Of a stretch of DNA of 64,000 nt, positions 38,307 through 46,259 are shown piece by piece. The notes beneath the pieces are model-generated. The model was given only the letters and a program-made list of their open reading frames with translations. It was not told where the DNA came from and searched no databases. Every line of letters starts with the position of its first letter. The stretch's first letter is position 1. Origin of the DNA: Maribacter sp. 4G9. GTDB lineage: Bacteria > Bacteroidota > Bacteroidia > Flavobacteriales > Flavobacteriaceae. The stretch is from assembly GCF_002742265.1 (NCBI RefSeq), contig NZ_MDGL01000123.1, forward strand, positions 1 through 64,000, read 5' to 3'. A program made the position numbers and the translations under genes.

Positions 38307-39131
38307 TTAAGCGTTCAATTGCTCGTAAATCTTGACGCACTCCATGGCTTCCCCAACGTCGTGCACCCGCAATATGGAAGCCCCTTTTTGTAGGGCCAAC
38401 ATATTTAAGGCCGTCGTTCCGTTCAACGCATTATGCGCATCCGTACCCAACAATTTGTATATCATTGATTTTCGGCTAACGCCTGCCAATAGGGGTCTAT
38501 CGGTAACATGTAGCAAATCCAGATGGTTCAAAAGTTTATAGTTCTGTTCCAAGGTTTTGGAAAAGCCGAAACCAGGGTCAATTATGACATCCATAATTCC
38601 TTTTGAGCGGGCCACGGACAATCGCTCCGAAAAATAATGGATCATATCCTGTAGCAAATCGTCGTATATTGTCTGTTGCTGCATGGTTTTGGGGTTTCCT
38701 CGCATGTGCATCATGATGTAAGGAACGTGGTATTCTGCAATTATATCCAACATGGCCTCGTCCAAAAGTCCGGCTGAAATGTCATTGATCATGGCAGCAC
38801 CTCGGTCAAGGGCTTCCTTGGCAACCACTGCTTTAAAAGTATCTATGGATATCAATGTTTCGGGAAAATTCCGCAGGACAAGTTCGAGAACGGGTAGCAA
38901 TCGATTGAGCTCCTCATCGGTGTTAACCTCATGGGCCCCAGGCCTGGTGCTTTGCGCACCAAGGTCGATAAAAGTGGCTCCCAATGCGGTTATTTTATCT
39001 ACCTGTTCCAAAATGTCCTTTTCATTTTTGTACTTCCCGCCATCGTAGAAAGAGTCTGGAGTAAGGTTTAGAATGCCCATTACCTTGGGAACGGTAAAAT
39101 CCATGAGTTTTCCTTTACAGTTTATCGTCAT
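38307..39131 (-). CDS. folP: dihydropteroate synthase
   Basis: Folate-pathway enzyme that condenses p-aminobenzoate with dihydropterin pyrophosphate. Landmarks are GILNLTPDSFYDGG near residue 19, LGAQSTRPGA, ISIDTF, INDISAG, YIMMHMRG and DPGFGFSKT. The 274-residue length is normal. It leads a minus-strand run folP-cdaA-DUF3667. A later Met10 (MDFTVPKVMGIL) is a plausible alternative start. Confidence 0.94.
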   Translation of the reverse strand: MTINCKGKLMDFTVPKVMGILNLTPDSFYDGGKYKNEKDILEQVDKITALGATFIDLGAQSTRPGAHEVNTDEELNRLLPVLELVLRNFPETLISIDTFKAVVAKEALDRGAAMINDISAGLLDEAMLDIIAEYHVPYIMMHMRGNPKTMQQQTIYDDLLQDMIHYFSERLSVARSKGIMDVIIDPGFGFSKTLEQNYKLLNHLDLLHVTDRPLLAGVSRKSMIYKLLGTDAHNALNGTTALNMLALQKGASILRVHDVGEAMECVKIYEQLNA

Positions 39132-39228
39132 AACTTTGGTTCCTCATTAAGTACAAGTTTAAGTTTAAACAAACAGTCTTGATGGTTAAAAATTTTTAAG
39201 CGAAATTTACACAAATTACAACAAGCGC

Positions 39229-39777
39229 ATGCAAAAAACGGAAGCACAGTATAATGATGTAATCAAGGTTTGTCAAAATCTGTACGAAAAAAAAATGCTT
39301 GATTATGGATGTGCTTGGCGAATACTACGTTTACCGTCCCTCACGGACCAAATTTTTATTAAGGCCCAGCGCATACGTGGACTACAGGAAAATGCCGTGC
39401 GCAAAGTGGATGAGGGCGAAATTCCTGAATTTATTGGTATCATCAATTACGCTGTAATGGCCTTGATCCAGCTTGAGTTGGGCGTGGCGGAGCAGCCGGA
39501 CCTAGACCCTGAAAAGGCTTTGGCCCTCTACAAGAAGCATACGGAGTCCACCAAGGAACTAATGCTCAATAAAAATCACGATTACGGAGAAGCTTGGCGC
39601 GATATGCGCGTGAGTTCCCTTACGGATTTAATACTTCAGAAATTGCTAAGGGTGAAGTCCATAGAGAACAACAAAGGAAAAACGTTGGTAAGCGAAGGTA
39701 TCGATGCCAATTATCAAGATATGATCAACTATGCGGTTTTCGCATTAATTCATTTAGGTTTGACTGAAAATAGGTAG
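39229..39777 (+). CDS. DUF1599 family protein with two tandem repeats
   Basis: A 182-residue cytoplasmic protein of the DUF1599 family. The chain is an internal duplication: DYGCAWRILRLPSLTDQI at 25-42 recurs as DYGEAWRDMRVSSLTDLI at 118-135, each followed by a K..R..IQEN-like helix and an INYAVMALI/INYAVFALI segment. The function is unknown; the helical pattern with conserved acidic residues has some likeness to MazG-type nucleotide-pyrophosphatase folds, which is speculative. It starts a plus-strand run with the next gene 4 bp away. Confidence 0.88.
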   Translation: MQKTEAQYNDVIKVCQNLYEKKMLDYGCAWRILRLPSLTDQIFIKAQRIRGLQENAVRKVDEGEIPEFIGIINYAVMALIQLELGVAEQPDLDPEKALALYKKHTESTKELMLNKNHDYGEAWRDMRVSSLTDLILQKLLRVKSIENNKGKTLVSEGIDANYQDMINYAVFALIHLGLTENR

Positions 39778-39781
39778 GGTT

Positions 39782-40879
39782 ATGAAGTATTTAATTGGCT
39801 TTGTTCGCATATTCGTAGGGGTACTTTTTATTATAAGTGGATTCATCAAACTGAACGACCCCGTTGGTTTTTCCTTTAAACTAGAGGAATATTTTAGCCC
39901 AAGTGTTCTTAACATGCCGGTTTTTGAGCCCCATGCACTTACCATTTCATTGATAGTGGTCATTTTTGAAGTGCTTTTGGGAGTACTGCTCATACTTGGC
40001 ATACAGCGAAAATTTACCTTATGGAGCCTTTTGTTGATGATTGTATTCTTTACATTTTTGACTTTCTATTCGGCATACTTCAACAAGGTTACGGATTGTG
40101 GTTGTTTTGGTGACGCCATCAAGTTGACGCCATGGGAGTCCTTTTCCAAGGATGTCCTACTACTGGTATTGATACTCCTATTATTTTATGGTAAAGAGTA
40201 CATCACGCCACTATTTAGGCCATTCATCAATAAAATATTGGTTGTTTTTTCCCTTGTGGCCAGTATTGTGTATGCCTATTATGTGTTAAATCATTTACCA
40301 GTAATCGATTTTAGGCCCTATGAAATAGGAAAAAATATAGAGGAAGGTATGAGTATTCCGGAAAATGCGCCCAAACCCATATACGAATACGCTTGGAAAT
40401 TTAAGGTAGATGGGGAAGAACAGGTCATTGTCACCAATGGCGATTATCCTACGGTGGAAGGAGAGTTTATAGGTGTGGAAACGGAGGAAATTCAAAAAGG
40501 GTATGAGCCTCCGGTACATGATTTTACCATTGAACAGGAAGGGGAGGATTTTGCAGGTAGTTTGTTGCAGGAGACCAAGTTGGTCATGGTCATTGCCTAT
40601 GACTTAAGAAAGGCAAATCTAGAAGTCTTTTCAGATGTTAAAAAAGTAACGGAGACCGCCAAGGAAAAGGGTTATAAGGTTATAGGTATGTCGGCCTCCG
40701 GTCCGGAACAAACAGAGGTTTTGGTCGAAAAATATGATCTTGGGTTTGAATTCTACTTTACAGATCAAACGACTTTGAAAACCATTGTTAGGTCAAATCC
40801 GGGGATATTGGTCTTGGAAAAGGGTACCATAACACAAAAAGTTCATTACAACGATTTGGATGTCCTTACATTTGAATGA
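39782..40879 (+). CDS. DoxX/MauE-like membrane protein (BT_3928 family)
   Basis: A 365-residue protein. The first 140 residues hold four membrane helices of the DoxX/MauE type: FVRIFVGVLFIISGFIKLNDP, and later DCGCFGDAIKLTPW, a motif with two cysteines common to MauE-like proteins. A fifth helix near 150-170 leads to a soluble C-terminal part that looks thioredoxin-like (DFTIEQEGEDF...KLVMVIAYDL...ETAKEKGYKVIGM) but lacks a CxxC. BT_3928 is the family name I would use. A role in redox or thiol chemistry at the membrane is likely but unproven. Confidence 0.85.
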   Translation: MKYLIGFVRIFVGVLFIISGFIKLNDPVGFSFKLEEYFSPSVLNMPVFEPHALTISLIVVIFEVLLGVLLILGIQRKFTLWSLLLMIVFFTFLTFYSAYFNKVTDCGCFGDAIKLTPWESFSKDVLLLVLILLLFYGKEYITPLFRPFINKILVVFSLVASIVYAYYVLNHLPVIDFRPYEIGKNIEEGMSIPENAPKPIYEYAWKFKVDGEEQVIVTNGDYPTVEGEFIGVETEEIQKGYEPPVHDFTIEQEGEDFAGSLLQETKLVMVIAYDLRKANLEVFSDVKKVTETAKEKGYKVIGMSASGPEQTEVLVEKYDLGFEFYFTDQTTLKTIVRSNPGILVLEKGTITQKVHYNDLDVLTFE

Positions 40880-40923
40880 TAATCGGAGAAGAAATAATTT
40901 AAACAAGAATAAACTATAAAGCA

Positions 40924-41673
40924 ATGAGAAGTAAGATAGTAGCCGGAAATTGGAAAATGAACAAGAACTTGGAAGAAACTGAAGCATTATTGGTGGAATT
41001 GGCCGCTAAACTTCCGGATACAACAGCAGAGGTCATGGTGGCGCCTACTTTTGTAAACCTTGCGGCTGCCGTACATAACCTTGAAACTTCTCGAATAGAA
41101 GTGATTGCACAGAACATGCATTTTGCCGAAAGCGGTGCCTACACAGGTGAGATTTCAGCGGACATGCTTCTGAACATTGGTGTGGACACCTGTATCATAG
41201 GGCATTCTGAAAGAAGGGCCTACTTTGGTGAAACCGATGAGATATTGGCCAAAAAGGTGAAAACGGCTTTGCAAAAAGGCATTAGGGTCATGTTTTGTTT
41301 TGGTGAGGAATTGCAAGACCGAAAGTCCGGCAATCATTTTAAAGTCGTGGAAAGCCAACTGAAAAATGCACTTTTCTCTTTGGATAAAACCGACTGGAGT
41401 AAAATCATTTTGGCCTACGAGCCCGTTTGGGCCATTGGAACAGGGGAAACTGCATCTCCGGAACAAGCACAGGAAATGCATGCCTTCATTAGAAAAGTAA
41501 TCGCCGAAGCCTTTGACAGTTCCGTTGCAAACAATGTTTCCATATTGTATGGTGGTAGTGTAAAGCCGGGCAATGCTGAGGAAATTTTTTCAAAACCTGA
41601 TGTGGACGGTGGCCTTATAGGTGGTGCTTCCTTAGTTTCAGATGATTTTGTGGCCATCATAAAGGTCATTTAG
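40924..41673 (+). CDS. tpiA: triose-phosphate isomerase
   Basis: Glycolytic enzyme interconverting dihydroxyacetone phosphate and glyceraldehyde 3-phosphate. All catalytic residues are present: Asn9 and Lys11 in GNWKMN, His94 in IIGHSERR and Glu166 in AYEPVWAIGTG, with the phosphate-binding YGGSVKPGN and GLIGGASL at the end. The 249-residue length is normal. It lies 44 bp after the DoxX-like gene and is followed by a terminator at 41701-41725. Confidence 0.96.
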   Translation: MRSKIVAGNWKMNKNLEETEALLVELAAKLPDTTAEVMVAPTFVNLAAAVHNLETSRIEVIAQNMHFAESGAYTGEISADMLLNIGVDTCIIGHSERRAYFGETDEILAKKVKTALQKGIRVMFCFGEELQDRKSGNHFKVVESQLKNALFSLDKTDWSKIILAYEPVWAIGTGETASPEQAQEMHAFIRKVIAEAFDSSVANNVSILYGGSVKPGNAEEIFSKPDVDGGLIGGASLVSDDFVAIIKVI

Positions 41674-41700
41674 AAATACTTCAAAATAATTTAATAAGTA

Positions 41701-41725
41701 AAGGGGTATCTAGGATACCCTTTTT
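41701..41725 (+). terminator. rho-independent terminator after tpiA
   Basis: Stem AGGGGTATC/GATACCCTT with TAG loop, then TTTTT. It stands between tpiA and prmA. Confidence 0.75.
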
Positions 41726-41737
41726 AAATGCTAGGAT

Positions 41738-42574
41738 ATGAACACAATGATATATATGGAATATAAATTCTTGGTGGAACCTTTGCAGCCCGCTTCCGAT
41801 ATACTCATTGCCGAATTGGGGGAAGTAGGTTTTGAAAGTTTTGTGGAGGAGGAAACCGGTATCCTGGCATATATCCAAAAGGATGATTGGCATGTAAATA
41901 TGCTGGATGGATTGTATATTTTGGAAAATCAGGGTTTTGATATTTCCTATACATTCAAGGAAATCGCCCAGGAAAATTGGAATGCCACTTGGGAGCGGAA
42001 TTTCCAACCTATAATGGTAGATGACAGGTGCATGGTAAGAGCCCCTTTCCATGAACCTCTAAGTGTGGATTACGACATTATCATTGAACCTAAAATGAGT
42101 TTTGGAACCGGTCATCATGAAACCACCCACATGATGTTGCAGCACATTCTACAGTTGGACCTAAAGAACAAGACTGTTTTGGATATGGGATGTGGTACAG
42201 GCGTATTGGCAATCTTGGCATCCAAACGCGGGGCGAAACAGTTGGATGCCATTGATATAGATAATTGGTGCTACTTGAATTCCCTTGAAAACGTGGAGCG
42301 CAATGGAATCGAAAATATTGATGTATTGGAAGGGGATGCAGGGCTTTTGGGTGAACGTTCCTATGATGTCATCATAGCGAATATCAATAGAAATATTCTC
42401 TTGGAAGATATCCCAAAATATGCCGACAGTTTGATAGAGGATGGTGTACTTTTGGTAAGTGGATTTTATCTGGAGGATTTGCCGTTGATTACCAAAAAGT
42501 GCTTGGAAGTTGGTCTTCGGTTTGAAAAAAAACTGGAAAAGAACAATTGGGTTGCAGCAAAATATGTATTTTAG
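41738..42574 (+). CDS. prmA: ribosomal protein L11 methyltransferase
   Basis: SAM-dependent enzyme that methylates ribosomal protein L11. The N-terminal substrate-recognition domain (IEVLIAELGE-like DILIAELGEVGFESF) precedes the Rossmann methyltransferase domain with MSFGTGHHETT, the SAM motif LDMGCGTGVLAI, AIDID and IANINRNIL (the NxNR-type catalytic motif). Start Met1 at 41738 was kept; Met4 or Met7 are possible. It is followed 21 bp later by clpS. Confidence 0.92.
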   Translation: MNTMIYMEYKFLVEPLQPASDILIAELGEVGFESFVEEETGILAYIQKDDWHVNMLDGLYILENQGFDISYTFKEIAQENWNATWERNFQPIMVDDRCMVRAPFHEPLSVDYDIIIEPKMSFGTGHHETTHMMLQHILQLDLKNKTVLDMGCGTGVLAILASKRGAKQLDAIDIDNWCYLNSLENVERNGIENIDVLEGDAGLLGERSYDVIIANINRNILLEDIPKYADSLIEDGVLLVSGFYLEDLPLITKKCLEVGLRFEKKLEKNNWVAAKYVF

Positions 42575-42595
42575 ACTGTAGTTAAATCGAATACA

Positions 42596-42871
42596 ATGGG
42601 CACTAAAGAAAAAATTTCCGAAGAGCTCCTTTTAGAGGAAGAGACGGTCAAGCAAAATGAAATCGTTCTATTCAACGATGATGTAAACACGTTTGACCAT
42701 GTAATTGAAACGCTGATTGCGGTATGTGACCATACTCCGGAACAAGCCGAACAGTGTTCACTAATTGTTCATTATAAAGGAAAATGTACCGTCAAGACCG
42801 GGGAATATTGTGATTTGGAACCACAATGTTCTGGACTTCTAAATGCCGGACTCAGTGCAGAAATAGTGTAG
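42596..42871 (+). CDS. clpS: ATP-dependent Clp protease adaptor ClpS
   Basis: A 91-residue adaptor that delivers N-degron proteins to ClpAP/ClpCP. The core VLFNDDVNTFDHVIETL carries the conserved NDD motif that contacts the N-terminal residue of substrates, and the ALIVHYKGKCTVKTG-like end is present (CSLIVHYKGKCTVKTG). The N-terminal 20 residues are acidic and flexible. It is 21 bp after prmA and is likely co-transcribed. Confidence 0.93.
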   Translation: MGTKEKISEELLLEEETVKQNEIVLFNDDVNTFDHVIETLIAVCDHTPEQAEQCSLIVHYKGKCTVKTGEYCDLEPQCSGLLNAGLSAEIV

Positions 42872-42899
42872 CTTGCCTAGGAATTTTTTCTTGGTTATG

Positions 42900-43043
42900 C
42901 TATAGTACCTTTTTAAATAGAATGACAATACCCATAAGAAAGCAGACAATCATTAAAATTGGTAAAAGATATTTGATTGTTAGATCCACTGTATTATTAA
43001 ATCTGTTGGAACCCTTTTTAAAAGGCAGGTGATTATTTTTCAT
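42900..43043 (-). CDS. candidate small membrane protein (47 aa)
   Basis: A short minus-strand frame from ATG (43043) to TAG (42902-42900). The product has a basic, polar N-terminal half (MKNNHLPFKKGSNRFNN) and one membrane helix (YLLPILMIVCFLMGIVILF) ending in Lys-Lys. The composition is protein-like and it fills an otherwise empty 334-bp gap. No domain is known. Single-TM microproteins of this shape are common next to housekeeping genes in Flavobacteriia, which is general impression; expression is unproven. Confidence 0.5.
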   Translation of the reverse strand: MKNNHLPFKKGSNRFNNTVDLTIKYLLPILMIVCFLMGIVILFKKVL

Positions 43044-43159
43044 CGGTTTATTAAATTGGCATGCAAAGAAGAATATAAGATTCCATTAAAAATAAGATTT
43101 TTGATTAAAGTATCTTATTATTGGATAATTCGTTGATTATCTACAAATTAAGTCAATAA

Positions 43160-43182
43160 AAAACCCCAATTATTGGGGTTTT
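43160..43182. terminator. bidirectional rho-independent terminator
   Basis: Ten-bp perfect stem AAAACCCCAA (43160-43169)/TTGGGGTTTT (43173-43182); six A to the left give a T-run on the minus strand for the gene ending at 43206. Confidence 0.85.
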
Positions 43183-43205
43183 AATATGAAATGTCAAAGA
43201 AATGT

Positions 43206-43427
43206 TTAAACAAGTGGGACACCGTTTAAACGTTTCTCTATTTTCTTCTTTTTCTCTGTCAACCTTTTCATGACCTCCATAAGATTGGGATCTTTGGTTT
43301 CCTTATAAACTTCGTTGATACTTAATATTAAGGTCTTAGCCTCCCTGGACGCCTCCACCCTGTCGCTGGTGGACATATTGCTCATTTTTCTGTTTTCAAA
43401 TTCCTGAGCTTTTTCAAGTAAATCCAT
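43206..43427 (-). CDS. small helical hypothetical protein (73 aa)
   Basis: A 73-residue, highly charged protein predicted to be all alpha-helical and possibly coiled-coil: FENRKMSNMSTSDRVEASRE, then AKTLILSINEVYKETKDPNL and MKRLTEKKKKIEKRLNG. No signal peptide or known domain. The C-terminal hydrophilic helix rich in Lys/Glu resembles small regulatory or nucleoid-type proteins, but nothing specific can be said. It has its own terminator and stands between clpS and the arabinose locus. Confidence 0.65.
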   Translation of the reverse strand: MDLLEKAQEFENRKMSNMSTSDRVEASREAKTLILSINEVYKETKDPNLMEVMKRLTEKKKKIEKRLNGVPLV

Positions 43428-43557
43428 GTACGTTTTTTTTCAAAGTTAGCATAATAATCAAATTAAGCAATTCTTTGGCAATAGTAAGTAATTATGATAC
43501 AATTAGATTGTTGTATTTATGATGAATTTAACTAAAATATGTGTTTTAGGGTCAAGT

Positions 43558-44277
43558 TCAAATCTTGAAACTAAAGCCTTCTTCCACTTTGCGATTGTAT
43601 TTTTCTTCATTGAATTTGTATAGAAAGGCCCCTTTTTTTGAGGAACTCATATCCTTCTCGTCCAACTTGATAAGTATATCGAAGGAGTTGAATTTGCTTA
43701 TGAAATTTCGTTTGTCCAATTTTTTTCCCATGATCGCCTCATAGAGTTTTTGAAGTTGGCGCATGGTAAATTTCTCTGGTAGGAGTTCAAAACCTATAGG
43801 CTTGCTCAAGGCCCTTCTTCGCAATCTGGCCATGGCCCTTTCTACCATAGCGTTGTGGTCGAATATTAGATTTGGGGCATCTTTCAAGGAAAACCATTGG
43901 GCAGAATTTTTTTTAATAAGTTCTTTATCATGTTTTCCAATGTCAATTAAGGCATAGTAGGCAACAGATAAGGTTCGGTAGGCAGGATCTCTATCTACTT
44001 TGCTGTATGTATACAATTGCTCCATATATATGTCATGCAGGCCCGTTAAATGGTGCAGAACCCTAATGGCTGCAATGTCCAAATCTTCCTCTTTTTTTAG
44101 AAACCCGCCTATAAGGGACCATTTTCCCTTTTCGGGTTCAAAACCTCTTTTTACCAAGAGTATTTTTAGTTCTTCTTGGTCAAATCCAAAAATGATGCAG
44201 TCCACGGCAAGTAAGACTTTGTCTTCATGATCGTAATATGCAAGTGATAGAATTTCTTTTTGGTCGGTAGTATGCAA
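43558..44277 (-). CDS. araR: AraR-like Nudix-family transcriptional regulator
   Basis: A 239-residue NrtR-family regulator: Nudix-like effector domain (about 20-150), then a winged-helix DNA-binding domain (FELLPEKFTMRQLQKLYEA). The Nudix box is degenerate: GGFLKKEEDLDIAAIRVLHHLTG lacks the glutamates of REUXEE, so catalysis is probably lost and the domain acts as a sensor. In Bacteroides a protein of this type, AraR, controls arabinose use; here it is divergent from the arabinose operon, supporting the same role. The start is TTG (44277); no in-frame ATG lies nearby upstream. Confidence 0.85.
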   Translation of the reverse strand: MHTTDQKEILSLAYYDHEDKVLLAVDCIIFGFDQEELKILLVKRGFEPEKGKWSLIGGFLKKEEDLDIAAIRVLHHLTGLHDIYMEQLYTYSKVDRDPAYRTLSVAYYALIDIGKHDKELIKKNSAQWFSLKDAPNLIFDHNAMVERAMARLRRRALSKPIGFELLPEKFTMRQLQKLYEAIMGKKLDKRNFISKFNSFDILIKLDEKDMSSSKKGAFLYKFNEEKYNRKVEEGFSFKI

Positions 44278-44690
44278 TGCTGTGGGATTGTTGGTAAATT
44301 TAAGAGCGGAATTTAGTTAAAATCAGACTATTTTCATATAAATTTTCTGTTGTAAAATCCATATTAATAAAAAATTCGACTTCTAATTGCGTTTATTGCT
44401 TAAATCAACTTGGAAAATTGAAATATCTGCTGTTTATTTACACGTGTTAAAAATACACTTTTATAAATCGATACGAAGGGTATACTCTGATGCAATTACG
44501 AATGCTGATGGAGGGCTGGGTCGGTAAAAAAGGGAATCCATATGTACAGTGTCCCAAATGCTTTTTAGGAGGGATAGCGGATTTTATTGAAGCTGAAAGG
44601 ATCGAAATTATGAATGTAAAGTTGGTCCAGTTGCTTTAAGGTGTAACAATTAAAATACAGGAGTAAACGAAAAACAAATAAAAATAGGAT
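44278..44690. promoter_or_regulatory. 413-bp control region between araR and the arabinose operon
   Basis: Holds the start regions of both araR and the operon. It contains the near-palindrome TTTACACGTGTTAAA around 44437-44451. A 49-codon open frame (44490-44639) with a CPKC motif is present but not convincing as a gene. No TAnnTTTG element with a spaced TTG was found. The last 50 bp before the GH51 gene are A/T-rich, as usual for a Bacteroidota ribosome-binding region. Confidence 0.5.
44440..44447. promoter_or_regulatory. candidate regulator-binding palindrome (ACACGTGT)
   Basis: A perfect eight-base palindrome, set in A/T-rich flanks that keep partial symmetry (TTT left, TAAA right). Its position midway between araR and its probable target operon suggests an AraR site. 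No published consensus was compared, so this is inference. Confidence 0.35.
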
Positions 44691-46250
44691 ATGAAAACAC
44701 TTAAGAACTATAGTTTAACTGCCCTAATGCTTTTTTCTAGTTTAGGTATATCATTGGCCCAATCTTCAAAAAGTACCATACAAATTGGAAATATTGAAGA
44801 CGCCCCAACCATAAGCAAGCATATTTACGGACATTTTGCCGAACACTTGGGAAGATGTATTTACGAAGGATTCTATGTTGGCGATAACAGTATGATACCC
44901 AATACGGAAGGAGTAAGAAACGATATTATCGATGCACTCAAAGAACTGCAGATACCCAACTTACGTTGGCCCGGTGGTTGCTTTGCCGATACCTATCATT
45001 GGAAGGACGGTATAGGACCGCAGGAGAATAGACCAACTATCGTAAATACTTGGTGGGGAGGAGTTACTGAGGACAATAGTTTTGGAACCCATAACTTTTT
45101 GAATCTTTGCAAGGTGCTCGAAACAGAGCCTTATCTCTCCGGAAACGTGGGCAGTGGAACGGTCCAGGAATTGGCGGATTGGGTACAGTACACAAACTTT
45201 AAAGGCAAAAGCCCCATGTCCGATTTACGAAGGGAGAATGGTAGGGATGAGCCATGGACCGTCAAATATTGGGGAATTGGTAATGAAGCCTGGGGTTGCG
45301 GTGGAAATATGAGTCCGGAATATTATGCGGATATCTATAATAAATATGTCACATTCATGTCCGATGCCGATGTTGAGGGAGGACTTTACAAAATTGCTTC
45401 GGGTGCCAGCAATGACGATTATAACTGGACGGAAGTACTTATGAAGAATATACCCAAGAACATGCTACAAGGAGTTGCCCTGCACCACTATTCCGTTATT
45501 GATTGGAGTGCCAAGGGTTCTGATGTGGATTTCACGGAGGACCTATATTTCAAGACCATGAAGGAATCTTGGCTGATGGAAGAATTGATCGTGAACCACA
45601 CCACAATAATGGACAAATATGATAAGGAAAAGAAGGTAGATCTTATCGTGGACGAATGGGGCGGATGGTACGAGGTTGCCGAAGGTACGAACCCAGGATT
45701 CCTGTATCAGCAGAACACGATGCGGGATGCTATGATCGCCGGGATGAACCTCAATATTTTCAATAATCATGCAGATCGGGTAAAAATGGCCAATCTAGCT
45801 CAGACCGTAAATGTGTTACAAGCCGTAATTTTGACCGATAAGGAGAAAATGATTCTGACTCCTACATATCATGTGATGAACATGTACAAGGTGCATCAGG
45901 ATGCCAAATTGATTCCACTTTCCTTTGAATCTCCAGACTATACCTATGAGGGAGAAAGTCTACCCGCAATCAATGCATCGGCTTCCATAGATGATGCAGG
46001 AAAAATGCATGTATCCATCGTAAACATAGATGCCCACAAGAAGAACACGGTAACCATAGATTTGAACGCCCTGGGAATTAAGAAAATCACCGGGGAAATA
46101 TTGATGTCCGATAAATTACAGGACCATAATACTTTTGATAATCCCAATAAAATTGAACCCAAGGAGTATAAGGGTTTTACCTTTAAGAAAGGGGTTTTGG
46201 AAGTAGAATTGCCTCCCTTTTCCGTTATCGTATTGGAAGGAAGCAAATAA
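44691..46250 (+). CDS. alpha-L-arabinofuranosidase, GH51
   Basis: Secreted 519-residue glycoside hydrolase that cleaves alpha-L-arabinofuranosyl side chains from arabinan or arabinoxylan. A signal peptide (SLGISLAQ) sends it to the periplasm. It has the GH51 marks: HFAEHLGRCIYEG near the start, LRWPGGCFADTYHW, the acid/base glutamate in GIGNEAWGCGG (Glu199) and the nucleophile in VDEWGGWY (Glu322). A C-terminal beta-sandwich follows. First gene of the arabinose operon; the GH127 gene starts 9 bp downstream. Confidence 0.93.
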   Translation: MKTLKNYSLTALMLFSSLGISLAQSSKSTIQIGNIEDAPTISKHIYGHFAEHLGRCIYEGFYVGDNSMIPNTEGVRNDIIDALKELQIPNLRWPGGCFADTYHWKDGIGPQENRPTIVNTWWGGVTEDNSFGTHNFLNLCKVLETEPYLSGNVGSGTVQELADWVQYTNFKGKSPMSDLRRENGRDEPWTVKYWGIGNEAWGCGGNMSPEYYADIYNKYVTFMSDADVEGGLYKIASGASNDDYNWTEVLMKNIPKNMLQGVALHHYSVIDWSAKGSDVDFTEDLYFKTMKESWLMEELIVNHTTIMDKYDKEKKVDLIVDEWGGWYEVAEGTNPGFLYQQNTMRDAMIAGMNLNIFNNHADRVKMANLAQTVNVLQAVILTDKEKMILTPTYHVMNMYKVHQDAKLIPLSFESPDYTYEGESLPAINASASIDDAGKMHVSIVNIDAHKKNTVTIDLNALGIKKITGEILMSDKLQDHNTFDNPNKIEPKEYKGFTFKKGVLEVELPPFSVIVLEGSK

Positions 46251-46259
46251 TCCAAAAGC

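Noticed and set aside
44490-44639. 49-residue CPKC frame as a gene
   Set aside because: Short, without a recognisable promoter or conserved pattern, in a control region; listed only as a low-interest observation.
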